Assembly (NCBI GenBank): GCA_016186715.1
Contig: JACPLA010000085.1
Location: 1 to 60,238, forward strand
Direction of reading: 5' to 3'
Source: Ignavibacteriales bacterium
GTDB taxonomy: Bacteria; Bacteroidota; Ignavibacteria; UBA10030
Length of the DNA stretch: 60,238 bases
Shown: positions 33,255-42,107 of the stretch, in pieces
Numbering within the stretch: position 1 is the stretch's first letter
Layout: each line of letters opens with the position of its first letter
Translations under genes and position numbers: made by a program
The notes under the pieces: generated by a model
Databases searched by the model: none
The model's input: only the letters and a program-made list of their open reading frames with translations
What the model was told of the DNA's origin: nothing

Positions 33255-33479
33255 ATGATTTGGACAATTGAACTCGCCTCGTACCTTGACGATGCTCCAT
33301 GGCCTGCGACCAAAGACGAACTTGTTGACTATGCGGTGCGCACAGGGGCTCCAATGGAAGTGATTCAGAATCTCGAGGAACTCGAAGACAGTGAAGAGCC
33401 CTTTGAGAGCATCGAGGAGATCTGGCCGGATTATCCCACGGATGAGGATTTTTTTTACGAGGACGAAAAGGACTACTGA
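33255..33479 (+). CDS. Small acidic DUF2795-like protein
   Basis: This 74-residue protein begins 'MIWTIELASYLDDAPWPATK' and continues 'DELVDYAVRTGAPMEVIQNL', matching small DUF2795-type helical proteins. The C-terminal half is rich in Asp/Glu ('DYPTDEDFFYEDEKDY'). ATG 33255 is 9 nt after AAGGA; GTG 33249 is too close to that site. It lies 43 bp after the M23 gene and is closed by two hairpins. Function unknown. Confidence 0.78.
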   Translation: MIWTIELASYLDDAPWPATKDELVDYAVRTGAPMEVIQNLEELEDSEEPFESIEEIWPDYPTDEDFFYEDEKDY

Positions 33480-33489
33480 CATCGCTCAG

Positions 33490-33508
33490 AGCCGGTTGCG
33501 CGCCGGCT
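33490..33508 (+). terminator. Hairpin after the small acidic gene
   Basis: AGCCGG (33490-33495) pairs with CCGGCT (33503-33508), followed by TGTTGTTT. It is the weaker of two stacked hairpins. Confidence 0.6.
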
Positions 33509-33530
33509 TGTTGTTTCACTCGATTTTCAA

Positions 33531-33556
33531 CCCAGCGAAGGCTGCTGGGTTTTTTT
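33531..33556 (+). terminator. Rho-independent terminator before the Omp85 gene
   Basis: CCCAGC (33531-33536) pairs with GCTGGG (33544-33549), extendable by AA/TT, with loop GAAGGCT. Seven T residues follow at 33550-33556. It ends the M23-DUF2795 unit only 14 bp before the next start codon. Confidence 0.88.
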
Positions 33557-33569
33557 ATTGTTCCGAGGT

Positions 33570-35630
33570 ATGACCCGACTGTTTTGTTTTCTTGCCCTCC
33601 TCGCTGTAACTTTCTCCTCTTCGCTTGCCCAGCTTGCTCTTTCTGAGTATGAGGTCCGAAAGATTGTCTTTGGCGGAAACTCGGAAATCAGCGAAGACGT
33701 TCTCCGATCCCTGATTGAGACAAAGGAAACGCCGGGGTGGTTCTGGAAAACCCTTGGGAAAATCAGTACGAAGATTGGCGAGGCCCCCCGGTATTATGAT
33801 CCGGTGGCGTTCGAAGGGGATTTGGGCCGGCTACGAAGATTCTATGCGGATCAGGGGTTCTTTCACGCCTCTGTTGATACCTCCCTGGAATTTCACCCTG
33901 ACGATCAGGTTGTGGACCTTGCCTTCCGCATCCACGAAGGAGCGCGCTCAATCATTGATACTCTTGAACTTCGAGGGATCTCGGGACTTCCATCGATTCT
34001 CAGAGAAGACATTGAAAAAAAACAGACGCTCAGGAGGGGAGATCCGTACATTGTGCAGGATGTTGACCGCGAATTGCGTCGAATCGTCGGCACGTTTGCC
34101 AATCATGGCTACGTCCGCGTTGGGGTCGATACGGTGATTGCGCGCCAATATGCCAGCACGAACAACGTCACGCTCATTTTCTCTTTCAGCGCCAACGAGC
34201 GGTACAGTTTCGGCCGCATAACAGTGGAACATGACACCACCGCGACAGAGCGTGTCGAAGAAGATGTCGTTCACCGTCACCTTGATTTCCAGGAGGGGGA
34301 TTTCTACAGTGAGGAGAAAAAGGTCGACAGCGAGCGAAATTTGAATCGTCTCGGCGTCTTTGAAGCGAGCCGGATCGAACCTGTCGTCAGCCGGGAGGCC
34401 TTGAATTCACTTCAAATCCCGATAAGGGTCTTTGTCAGACCGAGGCCTTTTCACGAACTGACGCCGGAGATCGGTGCCTACGACGAGAACAGCGCCTTTA
34501 ATCTCGTTGCAGGCGTGGGTTACAACAATCGGAATTTCTTCGGCGACGCAAGGAATTTCCTGACAAGACTGCGCGTCAGTCTACAGTCCATCCAGGATAT
34601 CGAGTTCTCACGTGTCTTCAGCGAAACTGGATTTCGTGACAGTTCCCTTGTTTCCAGGATCGAAGTGTCGAGCCAGGTCATTCAGCCATATGTCTTTTCA
34701 AACAAAGTCAGCATGAGTGTCACTCTGGCGGCGCTTTTGGAAAAACAGAAATCATACTTTGCACCTATCTACCAGGCACGCGTCGGATTGAATGCACAAC
34801 TCGGCCGGTATACACGGGGAACGATAGAATTCAATCTCGAACGGGTCGATCCGACTCTAGTCGGCAGTGATACAACGAACGCGAAACGGGAACTTGATAA
34901 ACGTGAAGACCTGAAACGTCAGTTTAACTCCATTCTTACAATGACAATTCAGCGGGACAAGCGGGACGATTTGTTCACGCCGTCGGAGGGATTTTTCCAT
35001 TTGTTGTCGATCGAAGAAGCGGGCTTTCTTCCAAAGATCTTCGGCGGATTGCTTGGCTCGGAGCTTCCATTTGCAAATTACTACAAGATTTCCGGAGTTG
35101 CCCAATGGTATTGGGATGCCGGAACAGACCGTAGGTTCATTTGGGCCGGCAGGGTCCGAGGCGGGTTTGCACGGCTTTATGACAATTTTACCGTGCCGGT
35201 ACCTATCACGCGACGCTTCTTTTCCGGCGGGAGCGAGAGTATTCGCGGCTGGAAATCAAGGGAACTGGGGGCCGTTCCGTTTCCAAATCAGGGAGGAAAT
35301 ACTCTCTTCGAGGCGACCCTGGAAGGACGATGGCACCTGTTCCGCCACGCCGGAAGCCTGTGGTTCATCAGTCTTCCGAACATCTCCCTTGTAGGTTTTT
35401 TCGACGTAGGGAACATTTGGACGGATCTGAAATTCATTCGGGCCTCAGAATTCGCAATGGCCGCCGGCCTCGGGTTCCGTTGGGACACAATCGCAGGCCC
35501 CATTCGGATCGACCTTGGACTCAGGGTGTACGATCCCTTTGAAACAACCGGGCGCAAGTGGGTGACCGAACGGCGGTTCTTCCACGATACGTATAGTCTT
35601 GTTCATTTCGGAATCGGGCATTCGTTCTGA
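33570..35630 (+). CDS. Omp85-superfamily outer-membrane protein (POTRA + barrel, BamA/TamA-like)
   Basis: This ~686-residue protein has a signal peptide (MTRLFCFLALLAVTFSSSLA). At least three POTRA domains follow over residues ~25-290 ('EVRKIVFGGNSEISEDVLRS', 'IIDTLELRGISGLPSILRED', 'YSFGRITVEHDTTATERVEE'). A 16-strand-type barrel follows from about 300. The Omp85 hallmark 'RRFFSGGSESIRGWKSRELG' (RGF-type loop 6) and the C-terminal 'YSLVHFGIGHSF' are present. It inserts or assembles outer-membrane proteins or translocates substrates. It is shorter than BamA with fewer POTRA domains, so a TamA-like role is likely. ATG 33570 follows CGAGGT closely. The stop abuts holB. Confidence 0.88.
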   Translation: MTRLFCFLALLAVTFSSSLAQLALSEYEVRKIVFGGNSEISEDVLRSLIETKETPGWFWKTLGKISTKIGEAPRYYDPVAFEGDLGRLRRFYADQGFFHASVDTSLEFHPDDQVVDLAFRIHEGARSIIDTLELRGISGLPSILREDIEKKQTLRRGDPYIVQDVDRELRRIVGTFANHGYVRVGVDTVIARQYASTNNVTLIFSFSANERYSFGRITVEHDTTATERVEEDVVHRHLDFQEGDFYSEEKKVDSERNLNRLGVFEASRIEPVVSREALNSLQIPIRVFVRPRPFHELTPEIGAYDENSAFNLVAGVGYNNRNFFGDARNFLTRLRVSLQSIQDIEFSRVFSETGFRDSSLVSRIEVSSQVIQPYVFSNKVSMSVTLAALLEKQKSYFAPIYQARVGLNAQLGRYTRGTIEFNLERVDPTLVGSDTTNAKRELDKREDLKRQFNSILTMTIQRDKRDDLFTPSEGFFHLLSIEEAGFLPKIFGGLLGSELPFANYYKISGVAQWYWDAGTDRRFIWAGRVRGGFARLYDNFTVPVPITRRFFSGGSESIRGWKSRELGAVPFPNQGGNTLFEATLEGRWHLFRHAGSLWFISLPNISLVGFFDVGNIWTDLKFIRASEFAMAAGLGFRWDTIAGPIRIDLGLRVYDPFETTGRKWVTERRFFHDTYSLVHFGIGHSF

Positions 35631-35631
35631 C

Positions 35632-36771
35632 ATGGGATGGAATCGGGTCATAGGGCAGAAACAGGTCAAGGAACTTCTGAGACGTGCTATCGGCGCCGGG
35701 CAGGTCGCGCACGCGTATTGCTTTTACGGGGAGGAAGGAGTGGGGAAAGATGCACTGGCCATCGAATTCGCCCGGGCTTTGAACTGCGAACGCCAGGGAA
35801 CAGATTCCTGCGGCGAATGTTCCAGCTGTCGGAAGATCGAGGTTCTCCAACATCCCCAGGTGCGCTTTGTCATCGCTCTTCCTTCAGGCAAAGGTGAAAA
35901 AACAGGAGATGAGCCGATCAAAGGATTCACAGAGGATCAGGTCTCCGCGTTGCAAGCGGAGATGGCAACCAAGGCGCGCGATCCGTACCACAGGATCTCC
36001 CTCTCGAATGCCAATTTCATTAAAGTAAACAGCATCCGTGAAATCCGGCGGCAGGCAGCTTTGACGCCGTTTCAAAAAGGGAAAAAGGTATTCATCGTTT
36101 CGAATGCTGAGGCCATGAATCTCGAAGCCAGCAACTCACTCCTGAAGACCCTTGAGGAACCTCCTGCAGATACAGTGATCATGCTCACGACCTCCAGGAA
36201 AGAGCAACTCCTCTCCACGATTGTTTCGCGATGTCAGCAGATACGATGCGGACCGTTGAGTGAAGATGAGATGACCGAAGCTCTGAAGACGCGCGACGGA
36301 GTCGCAGAAGCGGAGGCCAGGTTGGCTGCGTCCCTCGCCAATGGGAGCTTTACGGCCGCGCGTGCGCTTGCTTCGGAGGACATGTCGGAGATGCTTCAGC
36401 AGGTGGTCCATTTTCTTCGACTTGTGCTGGGGACGAGCAGTGTTGCGCTGCTTGATGGAGTCGAACATATACTTTCATCGATGGAGCGCGCGGAGGCCAG
36501 CCGATGGTTAAGATTGGTTCAGGTATGGCTTCATCAGGCGCTCGCGGTTCGAGAAAGACACGGAGCGAACTCGGAAAAAGATCTTGAGAATTTCATCAGA
36601 AAGTTTCCTCACGCGGATCTGCTGCGGGCGGCAGATGCCGTTGAGCGTTCAATTGCTCTTGTAGAAAAAAATGTGTATCTTCCTCTTATCTTCATTACGC
36701 TTGCCGTAGAGTTGAAAGCCTGTATCCACGGAAAACCTCCTGCAACCGTCGACAGTGGCCTCCCCTCATAA
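35632..36771 (+). CDS. holB: DNA polymerase III subunit delta' (clamp loader)
   Basis: This 379-residue AAA+ clamp-loader subunit has N-terminal 'MGWNRVIGQKQVKELLRRAI' and a degenerate P-loop 'GEEGVGKD' in which the usual Ser/Thr is Asp, as expected for delta', which does not hydrolyse ATP. Zinc-module cysteines ('CGECSSCRK') and 'SNAEAMNLEASNSLLKTLEE' follow. Length and motifs exclude the gamma/tau subunit. It overlaps metG by 17 bp. Confidence 0.92.
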   Translation: MGWNRVIGQKQVKELLRRAIGAGQVAHAYCFYGEEGVGKDALAIEFARALNCERQGTDSCGECSSCRKIEVLQHPQVRFVIALPSGKGEKTGDEPIKGFTEDQVSALQAEMATKARDPYHRISLSNANFIKVNSIREIRRQAALTPFQKGKKVFIVSNAEAMNLEASNSLLKTLEEPPADTVIMLTTSRKEQLLSTIVSRCQQIRCGPLSEDEMTEALKTRDGVAEAEARLAASLANGSFTAARALASEDMSEMLQQVVHFLRLVLGTSSVALLDGVEHILSSMERAEASRWLRLVQVWLHQALAVRERHGANSEKDLENFIRKFPHADLLRAADAVERSIALVEKNVYLPLIFITLAVELKACIHGKPPATVDSGLPS

Positions 36772-38821
36772 ACGCCTTCTTGTCACCGCCGCACTGCCAT
36801 ACGCCAACGGGTATCTTCATCTGGGTCATATGGCCGGGGCCTATCTTCCCGCGGACCTGTACGTTCGGTACCACCGGCTCAAAGGGAAGGACGTCTTGTT
36901 TCTCTGCGGCTCGGATGAGCACGGCGTTGCAATAACCGTGACGGGGGAGCAGGAAGGGCTTACGCCGCAGCAGGTGATCGACCGCTATCATCCGGCGAAT
37001 GAAGAAGCTTTTCGGAAGTTTGGGATGAGCTTCGACCATTACTCCAGGACTTCCATCCCCCTCCATCACGAAACAACCCGTGAATTCTTTCGAAATTTCA
37101 GCGATCGTTCTCTCCTGAAAGAAAAGAGGGAAAAGCAGTTGTTCTGCGAGAAAGACAACATGTTTCTGGCGGACCGCTATGTGGAGGGAACGTGTCCGAA
37201 ATGCGGCTATGACCAGGCGAGGGGGGACCAATGCGAGAATTGCGGGAGCTGGCTCAACCAGGTCGAATTGATCAAGCCAAAGTGCAAACTGTGCGGGACC
37301 ACGCCCGTCGTGCGGGAAACGACGCATCTTTATTTTCCCCTGGGTCAGTTCCAGCGAAGGCTCGAGAAGTATGTCAAGGAGCGCAACAAACGGGACGGAT
37401 GGAAGGAAAACGTCCTTCGGTACTGCGAAAGTTGGTTCAAGGCGGGTCTCGAGGATCGGGCCGTTACGCGCGATCTCAAGTGGGGTGTTCCTGTGCCCGT
37501 GAGCGGATTTGAAAACAAGGTTATTTATGTGTGGTTCGATGCGGTTTTGGGATACATCACGGCGGGGAAAGAATGGGCCGCTCGACAGGGAAAAAAGGAA
37601 GCTTGGAAGGATTATTGGCAGGGAACCGAGACAAAATACGTCGCCTTCATCGGCAAGGACAATGTTGTCTTCCATTGTATCGTATTTCCGGCCATGCTTA
37701 TGGGATGGAACGACGGGGAAGAAGAGCAATATGTGCTCCCAGAAAACGTGCCGGCAAACGAGTTTTTGAATTTCGAGGGACAGAAGTTTTCGAAGAGCAG
37801 GGGGTGGGGCATCGATCTCAGGGATTTCCTTGATCACTTTCCGGCGGATTATCTGCGCTACGCACTGGCTGTGACATTGCCGGAATCCCGCGATTCGGAT
37901 TTCTATCTCAAGGATTTTCAAGCGCGCGTGAACAACGAACTTGCCGATATTCTCGGTAACTTCGTAAATCGTACCCTCGCATTTACACAACGCTCGTTTG
38001 GCGGAGTCGTGCCCCCCCGGCGGAAAATCGAGGCACTGGACCGGGAAATCCTAGAAATCCTTTCAACCGCGCCGTCGAACGTGGGGAATTTATTTGAGAA
38101 CTACCGGCTTCGCGACGGAGTGACGGAGGCAATGAACCTTGCCCGTGCCGCGAACAAGTACTTCAACGATAGCGAGCCGTGGAAGACTGCCAAGTCGGAT
38201 ATGGATCGATGCGGAACGACAATTCACATAGCCCTGCAGCTTGTTCGCTCGTTGGCGATTCTTTTCGAGCCGGTCACCCCACAGATCTCCCGTACGATTT
38301 GGAAGATGCTCAACCTGAAGGAACCCATTGGGCCTGGGTTCTGGGACACCGCTGCAAAACCAGGTCTGGACGAAGGCCACACGCTTAACCCACCGGAGAT
38401 ACTCGTGTCCAAAATCGAAGACAAGCAAATCGACAAAATATTGCAATCGGCAGGTGTGGAACGGTCATTGACGCCCGCAACGACGGGAATCAAGCCGACG
38501 ATCAGCTTGGAGGATTTCAAGAAAATCGACCTGCGCGTTGCGAAGGTCGTCGAAGCGGAGAAAATTCCAAAGTCCAGCAAGCTTCTGAGATTGAAGGTCG
38601 AGGTTGGCGGCGAGGTTCGTCAAATTGTCGCGGGGATTGCTCAACAATACGAACCCTCTTGGATGGTTGGAAAGCTGCTCGTCGTGGTCGCAAATCTCCA
38701 GCCCGTAACCCTGATGGGAAACGAGTCACGGGGTATGTTGTTGGCAGCCAATGCGGACGACGGAAAGCTCTCAATCGTCACAATCTTGGACGACCTTCCT
38801 CCTGGGACTGCTGTCCGCTAA
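36755..38821 (+). CDS. metG: Methionyl-tRNA synthetase with C-terminal tRNA-binding domain
   Basis: This class Ia synthetase charges tRNA-Met. It has the HIGH motif in 'YANGYLHLGHMAGAYL' and a KMSKS variant 'KFSKSRGWGI' (K344-S348). Four zinc-binding cysteines are in 'CPKCGYDQARGDQCENC', with further Cys at 'CKLC'. The C-terminal EMAPII-like dimerisation/tRNA-binding domain spans residues ~585-688 ('DLRVAKVVEAEKIPKSSKLL'). The start is GTG 36755. Length 688 aa. Confidence 0.96.
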   Translation: MASPHKRLLVTAALPYANGYLHLGHMAGAYLPADLYVRYHRLKGKDVLFLCGSDEHGVAITVTGEQEGLTPQQVIDRYHPANEEAFRKFGMSFDHYSRTSIPLHHETTREFFRNFSDRSLLKEKREKQLFCEKDNMFLADRYVEGTCPKCGYDQARGDQCENCGSWLNQVELIKPKCKLCGTTPVVRETTHLYFPLGQFQRRLEKYVKERNKRDGWKENVLRYCESWFKAGLEDRAVTRDLKWGVPVPVSGFENKVIYVWFDAVLGYITAGKEWAARQGKKEAWKDYWQGTETKYVAFIGKDNVVFHCIVFPAMLMGWNDGEEEQYVLPENVPANEFLNFEGQKFSKSRGWGIDLRDFLDHFPADYLRYALAVTLPESRDSDFYLKDFQARVNNELADILGNFVNRTLAFTQRSFGGVVPPRRKIEALDREILEILSTAPSNVGNLFENYRLRDGVTEAMNLARAANKYFNDSEPWKTAKSDMDRCGTTIHIALQLVRSLAILFEPVTPQISRTIWKMLNLKEPIGPGFWDTAAKPGLDEGHTLNPPEILVSKIEDKQIDKILQSAGVERSLTPATTGIKPTISLEDFKKIDLRVAKVVEAEKIPKSSKLLRLKVEVGGEVRQIVAGIAQQYEPSWMVGKLLVVVANLQPVTLMGNESRGMLLAANADDGKLSIVTILDDLPPGTAVR

Positions 38822-38879
38822 GCGCAGATGTTTTTCGTCCTCGTGATCGTGCGCGTCCTTTTGTGCATTCCGTTGTATC

Positions 38880-38908
38880 TTGCTTAAGTTTCAGTTTTGC
38901 CCTATATT
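38880..38908 (+). promoter_or_regulatory. Predicted promoter of the menaquinone operon
   Basis: TTGCTT (38880-38885) and TATATT (38903-38908) are spaced by 17 bp, in the only sizeable gap before the run of six tightly packed menaquinone-related genes ending at 45929. Confidence 0.75.
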
Positions 38909-38953
38909 TAGAGGATCAAAATTGAAACTTTTTCGCAATCCAGGGCAGTTTTC

Positions 38954-39796
38954 TTGGCACCCCTCAAGAATCTTCTCAGTTTCGTCAAAATCGAGCATAC
39001 TCTCTTTTCGCTGCCTCTGATCTACAGCGGAGTCTTCCTTGCGGCGAAGGAGCTTCCGTCTCCAACGCTATTCCTCCTTGTCTTGACGGCGGCGCTTGGT
39101 GCTCGTACCACAGCCCTGGCACTGAACCGCATCATCGATCGGGAGATTGACCGGCGGAACCCCCGAACATCTCAACGGGAACTGGCAAGCGGTAAACTGA
39201 GCGTCACAGAAGCGACTGTTGTCCTCGCTGGGGGCGTGGTTCTCTATCTTGCGTCGGCAGCGCTGATTTCGACGTTCTGCCTTCTTCTCTCGCCGATCCC
39301 GCTGTTGATTTTTACCGCGTATCCGTACATGAAGCGATTCACTCCCCTGGCTCATTTCGGGGTGGGACTGGGTCTTGCCATGGCCCCACTCGGAGGGTGG
39401 TTTGCGGTTCAACAGTCGTTTGAGAATCTTCTTCCCGGTGCCCTGCTCACTCTGTTCACTCTTTTCTGGGTGGCCGGATTCGACATCATCTACTCGACAC
39501 TCGACGAGCTGTTCGACCGCCAGGAGAACCTCTATTCCTTCAGCGCCCGATATGGAAAACGGATCGCTCTGAGGATCTCAGGATTTCTCCACGCAGCGGC
39601 GTTTGCGATTCTTTCGGCCCTCTTCTTGACATATGTTCGTGCAATCGGTTCCTTTGTGTTTCTTCTGGCTTCTGGATATTTGCTGTATCTGGAGCATAAG
39701 AAGTCGGAGGATGTGGAGCTTGCGTTTTTCAGGATTAACGCTATCGTGGGCTTCGCGGTCTTGGGGATGGTGATCAGCGGAGTCTATTTCAAATGA
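38954..39796 (+). CDS. mqnP: UbiA-family prenyltransferase of futalosine menaquinone biosynthesis
   Basis: This 280-residue integral membrane prenyltransferase has ~8 hydrophobic helices. The two Asp-rich Mg2+-diphosphate motifs are 'NRIIDREIDRRNPRT' (~58-72) and 'YSTLDELFDRQENLYS' (~180-195). It is predicted to attach the polyprenyl tail to the 1,4-dihydroxy-6-naphthoate-derived ring. UbiA paralogues also make haem O and bacteriochlorophyll, but the linkage to ubiX, ubiD and mqn genes supports MqnP. The start is TTG 38954. It overlaps ubiX by 4 nt. Confidence 0.88.
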   Translation: MAPLKNLLSFVKIEHTLFSLPLIYSGVFLAAKELPSPTLFLLVLTAALGARTTALALNRIIDREIDRRNPRTSQRELASGKLSVTEATVVLAGGVVLYLASAALISTFCLLLSPIPLLIFTAYPYMKRFTPLAHFGVGLGLAMAPLGGWFAVQQSFENLLPGALLTLFTLFWVAGFDIIYSTLDELFDRQENLYSFSARYGKRIALRISGFLHAAAFAILSALFLTYVRAIGSFVFLLASGYLLYLEHKKSEDVELAFFRINAIVGFAVLGMVISGVYFK

Positions 39797-40344
39797 GGAT
39801 CGTCCTTGGCATCTCGGGGTCTTCGGGAGCCGTGTATGCACGGGAATTTCTCAGTCTTTGTCCGGGCGACAAGTTTCTGATTGTGAGCAAATGGGGGAAA
39901 GTCCTGCTAAAAAATGAATTAGGGATCAGCGAACGGGACCTTCAGCCGTTGGTGAAACGACAGTTCTCCGACGATGATTTGACCGCCCCCGTCGCCTCCG
40001 GGTCGAACCGGTTCGATGCCCTGGTCGTTCTTCCCTGTTCGACCTCGACGCTGGGAAAGATTGCATCCGGCATTGGCGATACGCTCATTACCCGCGCTGC
40101 TCAGGTTGCGCTCAAGGAGCGATATAAGTTGGTCCTGTGTTTGCGTGAGACACCAATGTCCACGGTGTCTCTGGAACAGTGTGCCAGGCTTTCCCGGGAC
40201 GGTGCGATCATAATGCCGATTTCCCCGCCCTTGTATTTTGTGCCCAAGTCCGTGGACGAGTACGTCCAGGCGTTCGTGCACAAGGTTCTTGGGATCATCG
40301 GAGTGCGCGAAGCCAGGGGGTGGCGCGCCGAGGAATTGGAATAG
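39793..40344 (+). CDS. ubiX: UbiX-family flavin prenyltransferase
   Basis: It makes the prenylated FMN cofactor required by UbiD-type decarboxylases. At 183 residues it begins 'MRIVLGISGSSGAVYAREFL' (flavin-binding Rossmann-like fold) and has 'PCSTSTLGKIASGIGDTLIT', 'LCLRETPMSTVSLEQCARLS' and 'IIMPISPPLYF', all diagnostic. The ubiD-type gene follows after 2 bp, its expected partner. Confidence 0.95.
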   Translation: MRIVLGISGSSGAVYAREFLSLCPGDKFLIVSKWGKVLLKNELGISERDLQPLVKRQFSDDDLTAPVASGSNRFDALVVLPCSTSTLGKIASGIGDTLITRAAQVALKERYKLVLCLRETPMSTVSLEQCARLSRDGAIIMPISPPLYFVPKSVDEYVQAFVHKVLGIIGVREARGWRAEELE

Positions 40345-40346
40345 CG

Positions 40347-42107
40347 ATGTTTCAGGCGCTCGGTGAATTTGTCCGCCACCTCGAATCAATCGGCGAGCTT
40401 CACAGGGTCAAGAGGGAAGTCGACCCGAAACTGGAGATTACCGAGATTGCCACGCGGGCTCTTCGTGAAGGGAAACCCGCACTGCTCTTTGAAAATGTAA
40501 AGGGCGCACGATTTCCTCTGGTCGTGAACGTGTATGCAAGCGACAAGCGTCTTGAACACGCTCTGGGGACACATCCGGAGCGGCTGGGGAGGGACTTGAT
40601 CGGCTTCATTGAACAGATGATGCCACCCCGCTTCGGTCCGCTGTGGGAACACCGTAGCCTCACACGTCGATTGATGGGCGCACGTGCAGTGTCTGTTGCT
40701 TCGGGGATTTCGCAGGAGGTCGTCTCGCAAGGCTCGTTTAATGATCTGCCAATCCAGGTCTGCTGGCCTAAAGACGGGGGCAGGTTTCTGACCCTCGGCC
40801 AGGTTGTCACGTATGATCCTTCCGATGGGAAGAGAAACATCGGCGTGTACAGGATGCACGTCTATGGAGACAGGAAGACGGGAATGCACTGGCAGATCCA
40901 GAAAGGGGGCGGATTTCATTATCACCGGGCCGAGCAACGCCGTCAGGATCTCGAGGTAGCCGTTGCGCTGGGAACCGATCCGGCAACGCTTCTGGCAAGC
41001 GTTGCTGCACTCCCCGAAGGAATCGATGAAGCGTTGTTTGCCGCGTTCCTTCGTGGAAGGCCGACCCGATTCGTACACGGGAAGTCCCTCTCAATCCTGG
41101 TTCCCGCAGCGGCGGAATTTGTGCTTGAGGGAACAGTCCCGCAGGGAGAACGAAGAAAAGAGGGACCGTTTGGGGATCATTTTGGACACTATTCGCATGC
41201 GGCGTCCTTTCCGGTTTTTCATTTGAAAACGATGACACATCGCAGGCGTCCCGTGTACCCCGCGACTGTTGTCGGCATTCCTCCCATGGAAGATAAGTTT
41301 CTTGGAGACGCTACGCAGCAGATCCTTGGTCCACTTGCAAGAGTGATTCACAAGGAAGTCAAGGATGTATGGGCGTACTATGAGGCGGGTTTCCATAATC
41401 TGCTCGTCGTCTCTGTCGAGGAGCGTTACCACAAAGAAGCGATGAAAGCAGCGTTGGGACTTCTTGGAACTGGTCAATTGTCGCTGACAAAGTGCCTGAT
41501 CCTTGTTTCGGAAGAGGTCGATCCCAGAACCTGGAAAGCTGTCCTGGGTGCGGTGAGAGAGCATTTTGATCCATACCGGGACTTTGTTTTGCTGCCAAAG
41601 GTTCCCCTGGACACTCTGGACTTCACCAGCTTTACGATGGAGTTGGGAAGCAAGATGATTCTCGACGCGACAAGGAAGGAGCGACCTCGTCGGACCAGAC
41701 GTGCGATCCGCCTGGACGCCAAAGGGGTAAGAAGCATGGATCGGCGAATTGTTGACGCTCATGCTGTGGAGGAAACGCTGCTCCTGGTCAAGGCAAAAAA
41801 GGAGGGGAGAGCCGTTGTCGAGAAACTCGTCAAACGGAAAGAACTCCAATATTTCAAGATCATCGCGGTAGTAAGTGAAGACGTGGACATCCGCAACCAG
41901 GAGAATTCGATCTGGGGTGTGTTCACGCGATTCGACTGCGAGCGCGATGTCGTCTTTTCTGAACAGACGATGATGGGAATTGCCCCCATTTACCGCGGAG
42001 TGATGGGGATAGATGCAACATGGAAACGCGGATATCCTGAACCTCTCATCATGGATCATCGGATCGTCAGGAAAGTCGATGACCGGTGGGAGCAATACTG
42101 GAGATGA
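40347..42107 (+). CDS. mqnL: UbiD-family decarboxylase (menaquinone pathway)
   Basis: This 586-residue prFMN-dependent decarboxylase is predicted to remove the carboxyl group from prenylated 6-carboxy-naphthoquinol (MqnL role). It has 'QALGEFVRHLESIGELHRVK', 'NIGVYRMHVYGDRKTGMHWQ' (UbiD prFMN/Mn site region), 'EFVLEGTVPQGERRKEGPFG' with the catalytic-cluster Glu residues, and 'GVMGIDATWK' near the C-terminus. ATG 40347 is used; the open frame upstream is ubiX sequence in another frame. The protein is longer than E. coli UbiD (497 aa), owing partly to an insertion after residue ~440. Overlap with the next gene is ATGA. Confidence 0.9.
   Translation: MFQALGEFVRHLESIGELHRVKREVDPKLEITEIATRALREGKPALLFENVKGARFPLVVNVYASDKRLEHALGTHPERLGRDLIGFIEQMMPPRFGPLWEHRSLTRRLMGARAVSVASGISQEVVSQGSFNDLPIQVCWPKDGGRFLTLGQVVTYDPSDGKRNIGVYRMHVYGDRKTGMHWQIQKGGGFHYHRAEQRRQDLEVAVALGTDPATLLASVAALPEGIDEALFAAFLRGRPTRFVHGKSLSILVPAAAEFVLEGTVPQGERRKEGPFGDHFGHYSHAASFPVFHLKTMTHRRRPVYPATVVGIPPMEDKFLGDATQQILGPLARVIHKEVKDVWAYYEAGFHNLLVVSVEERYHKEAMKAALGLLGTGQLSLTKCLILVSEEVDPRTWKAVLGAVREHFDPYRDFVLLPKVPLDTLDFTSFTMELGSKMILDATRKERPRRTRRAIRLDAKGVRSMDRRIVDAHAVEETLLLVKAKKEGRAVVEKLVKRKELQYFKIIAVVSEDVDIRNQENSIWGVFTRFDCERDVVFSEQTMMGIAPIYRGVMGIDATWKRGYPEPLIMDHRIVRKVDDRWEQYWR

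Noticed and set aside
36695..37990. A 431-codon open frame on the minus strand across metG
   Set aside because: It lies fully antisense to a clear methionyl-tRNA synthetase and shows no family features; long antisense frames are common at this GC content.
41091..42095. A 334-codon minus-strand open frame opposite the UbiD gene
   Set aside because: It is a shadow of the conserved decarboxylase, with no domain features.
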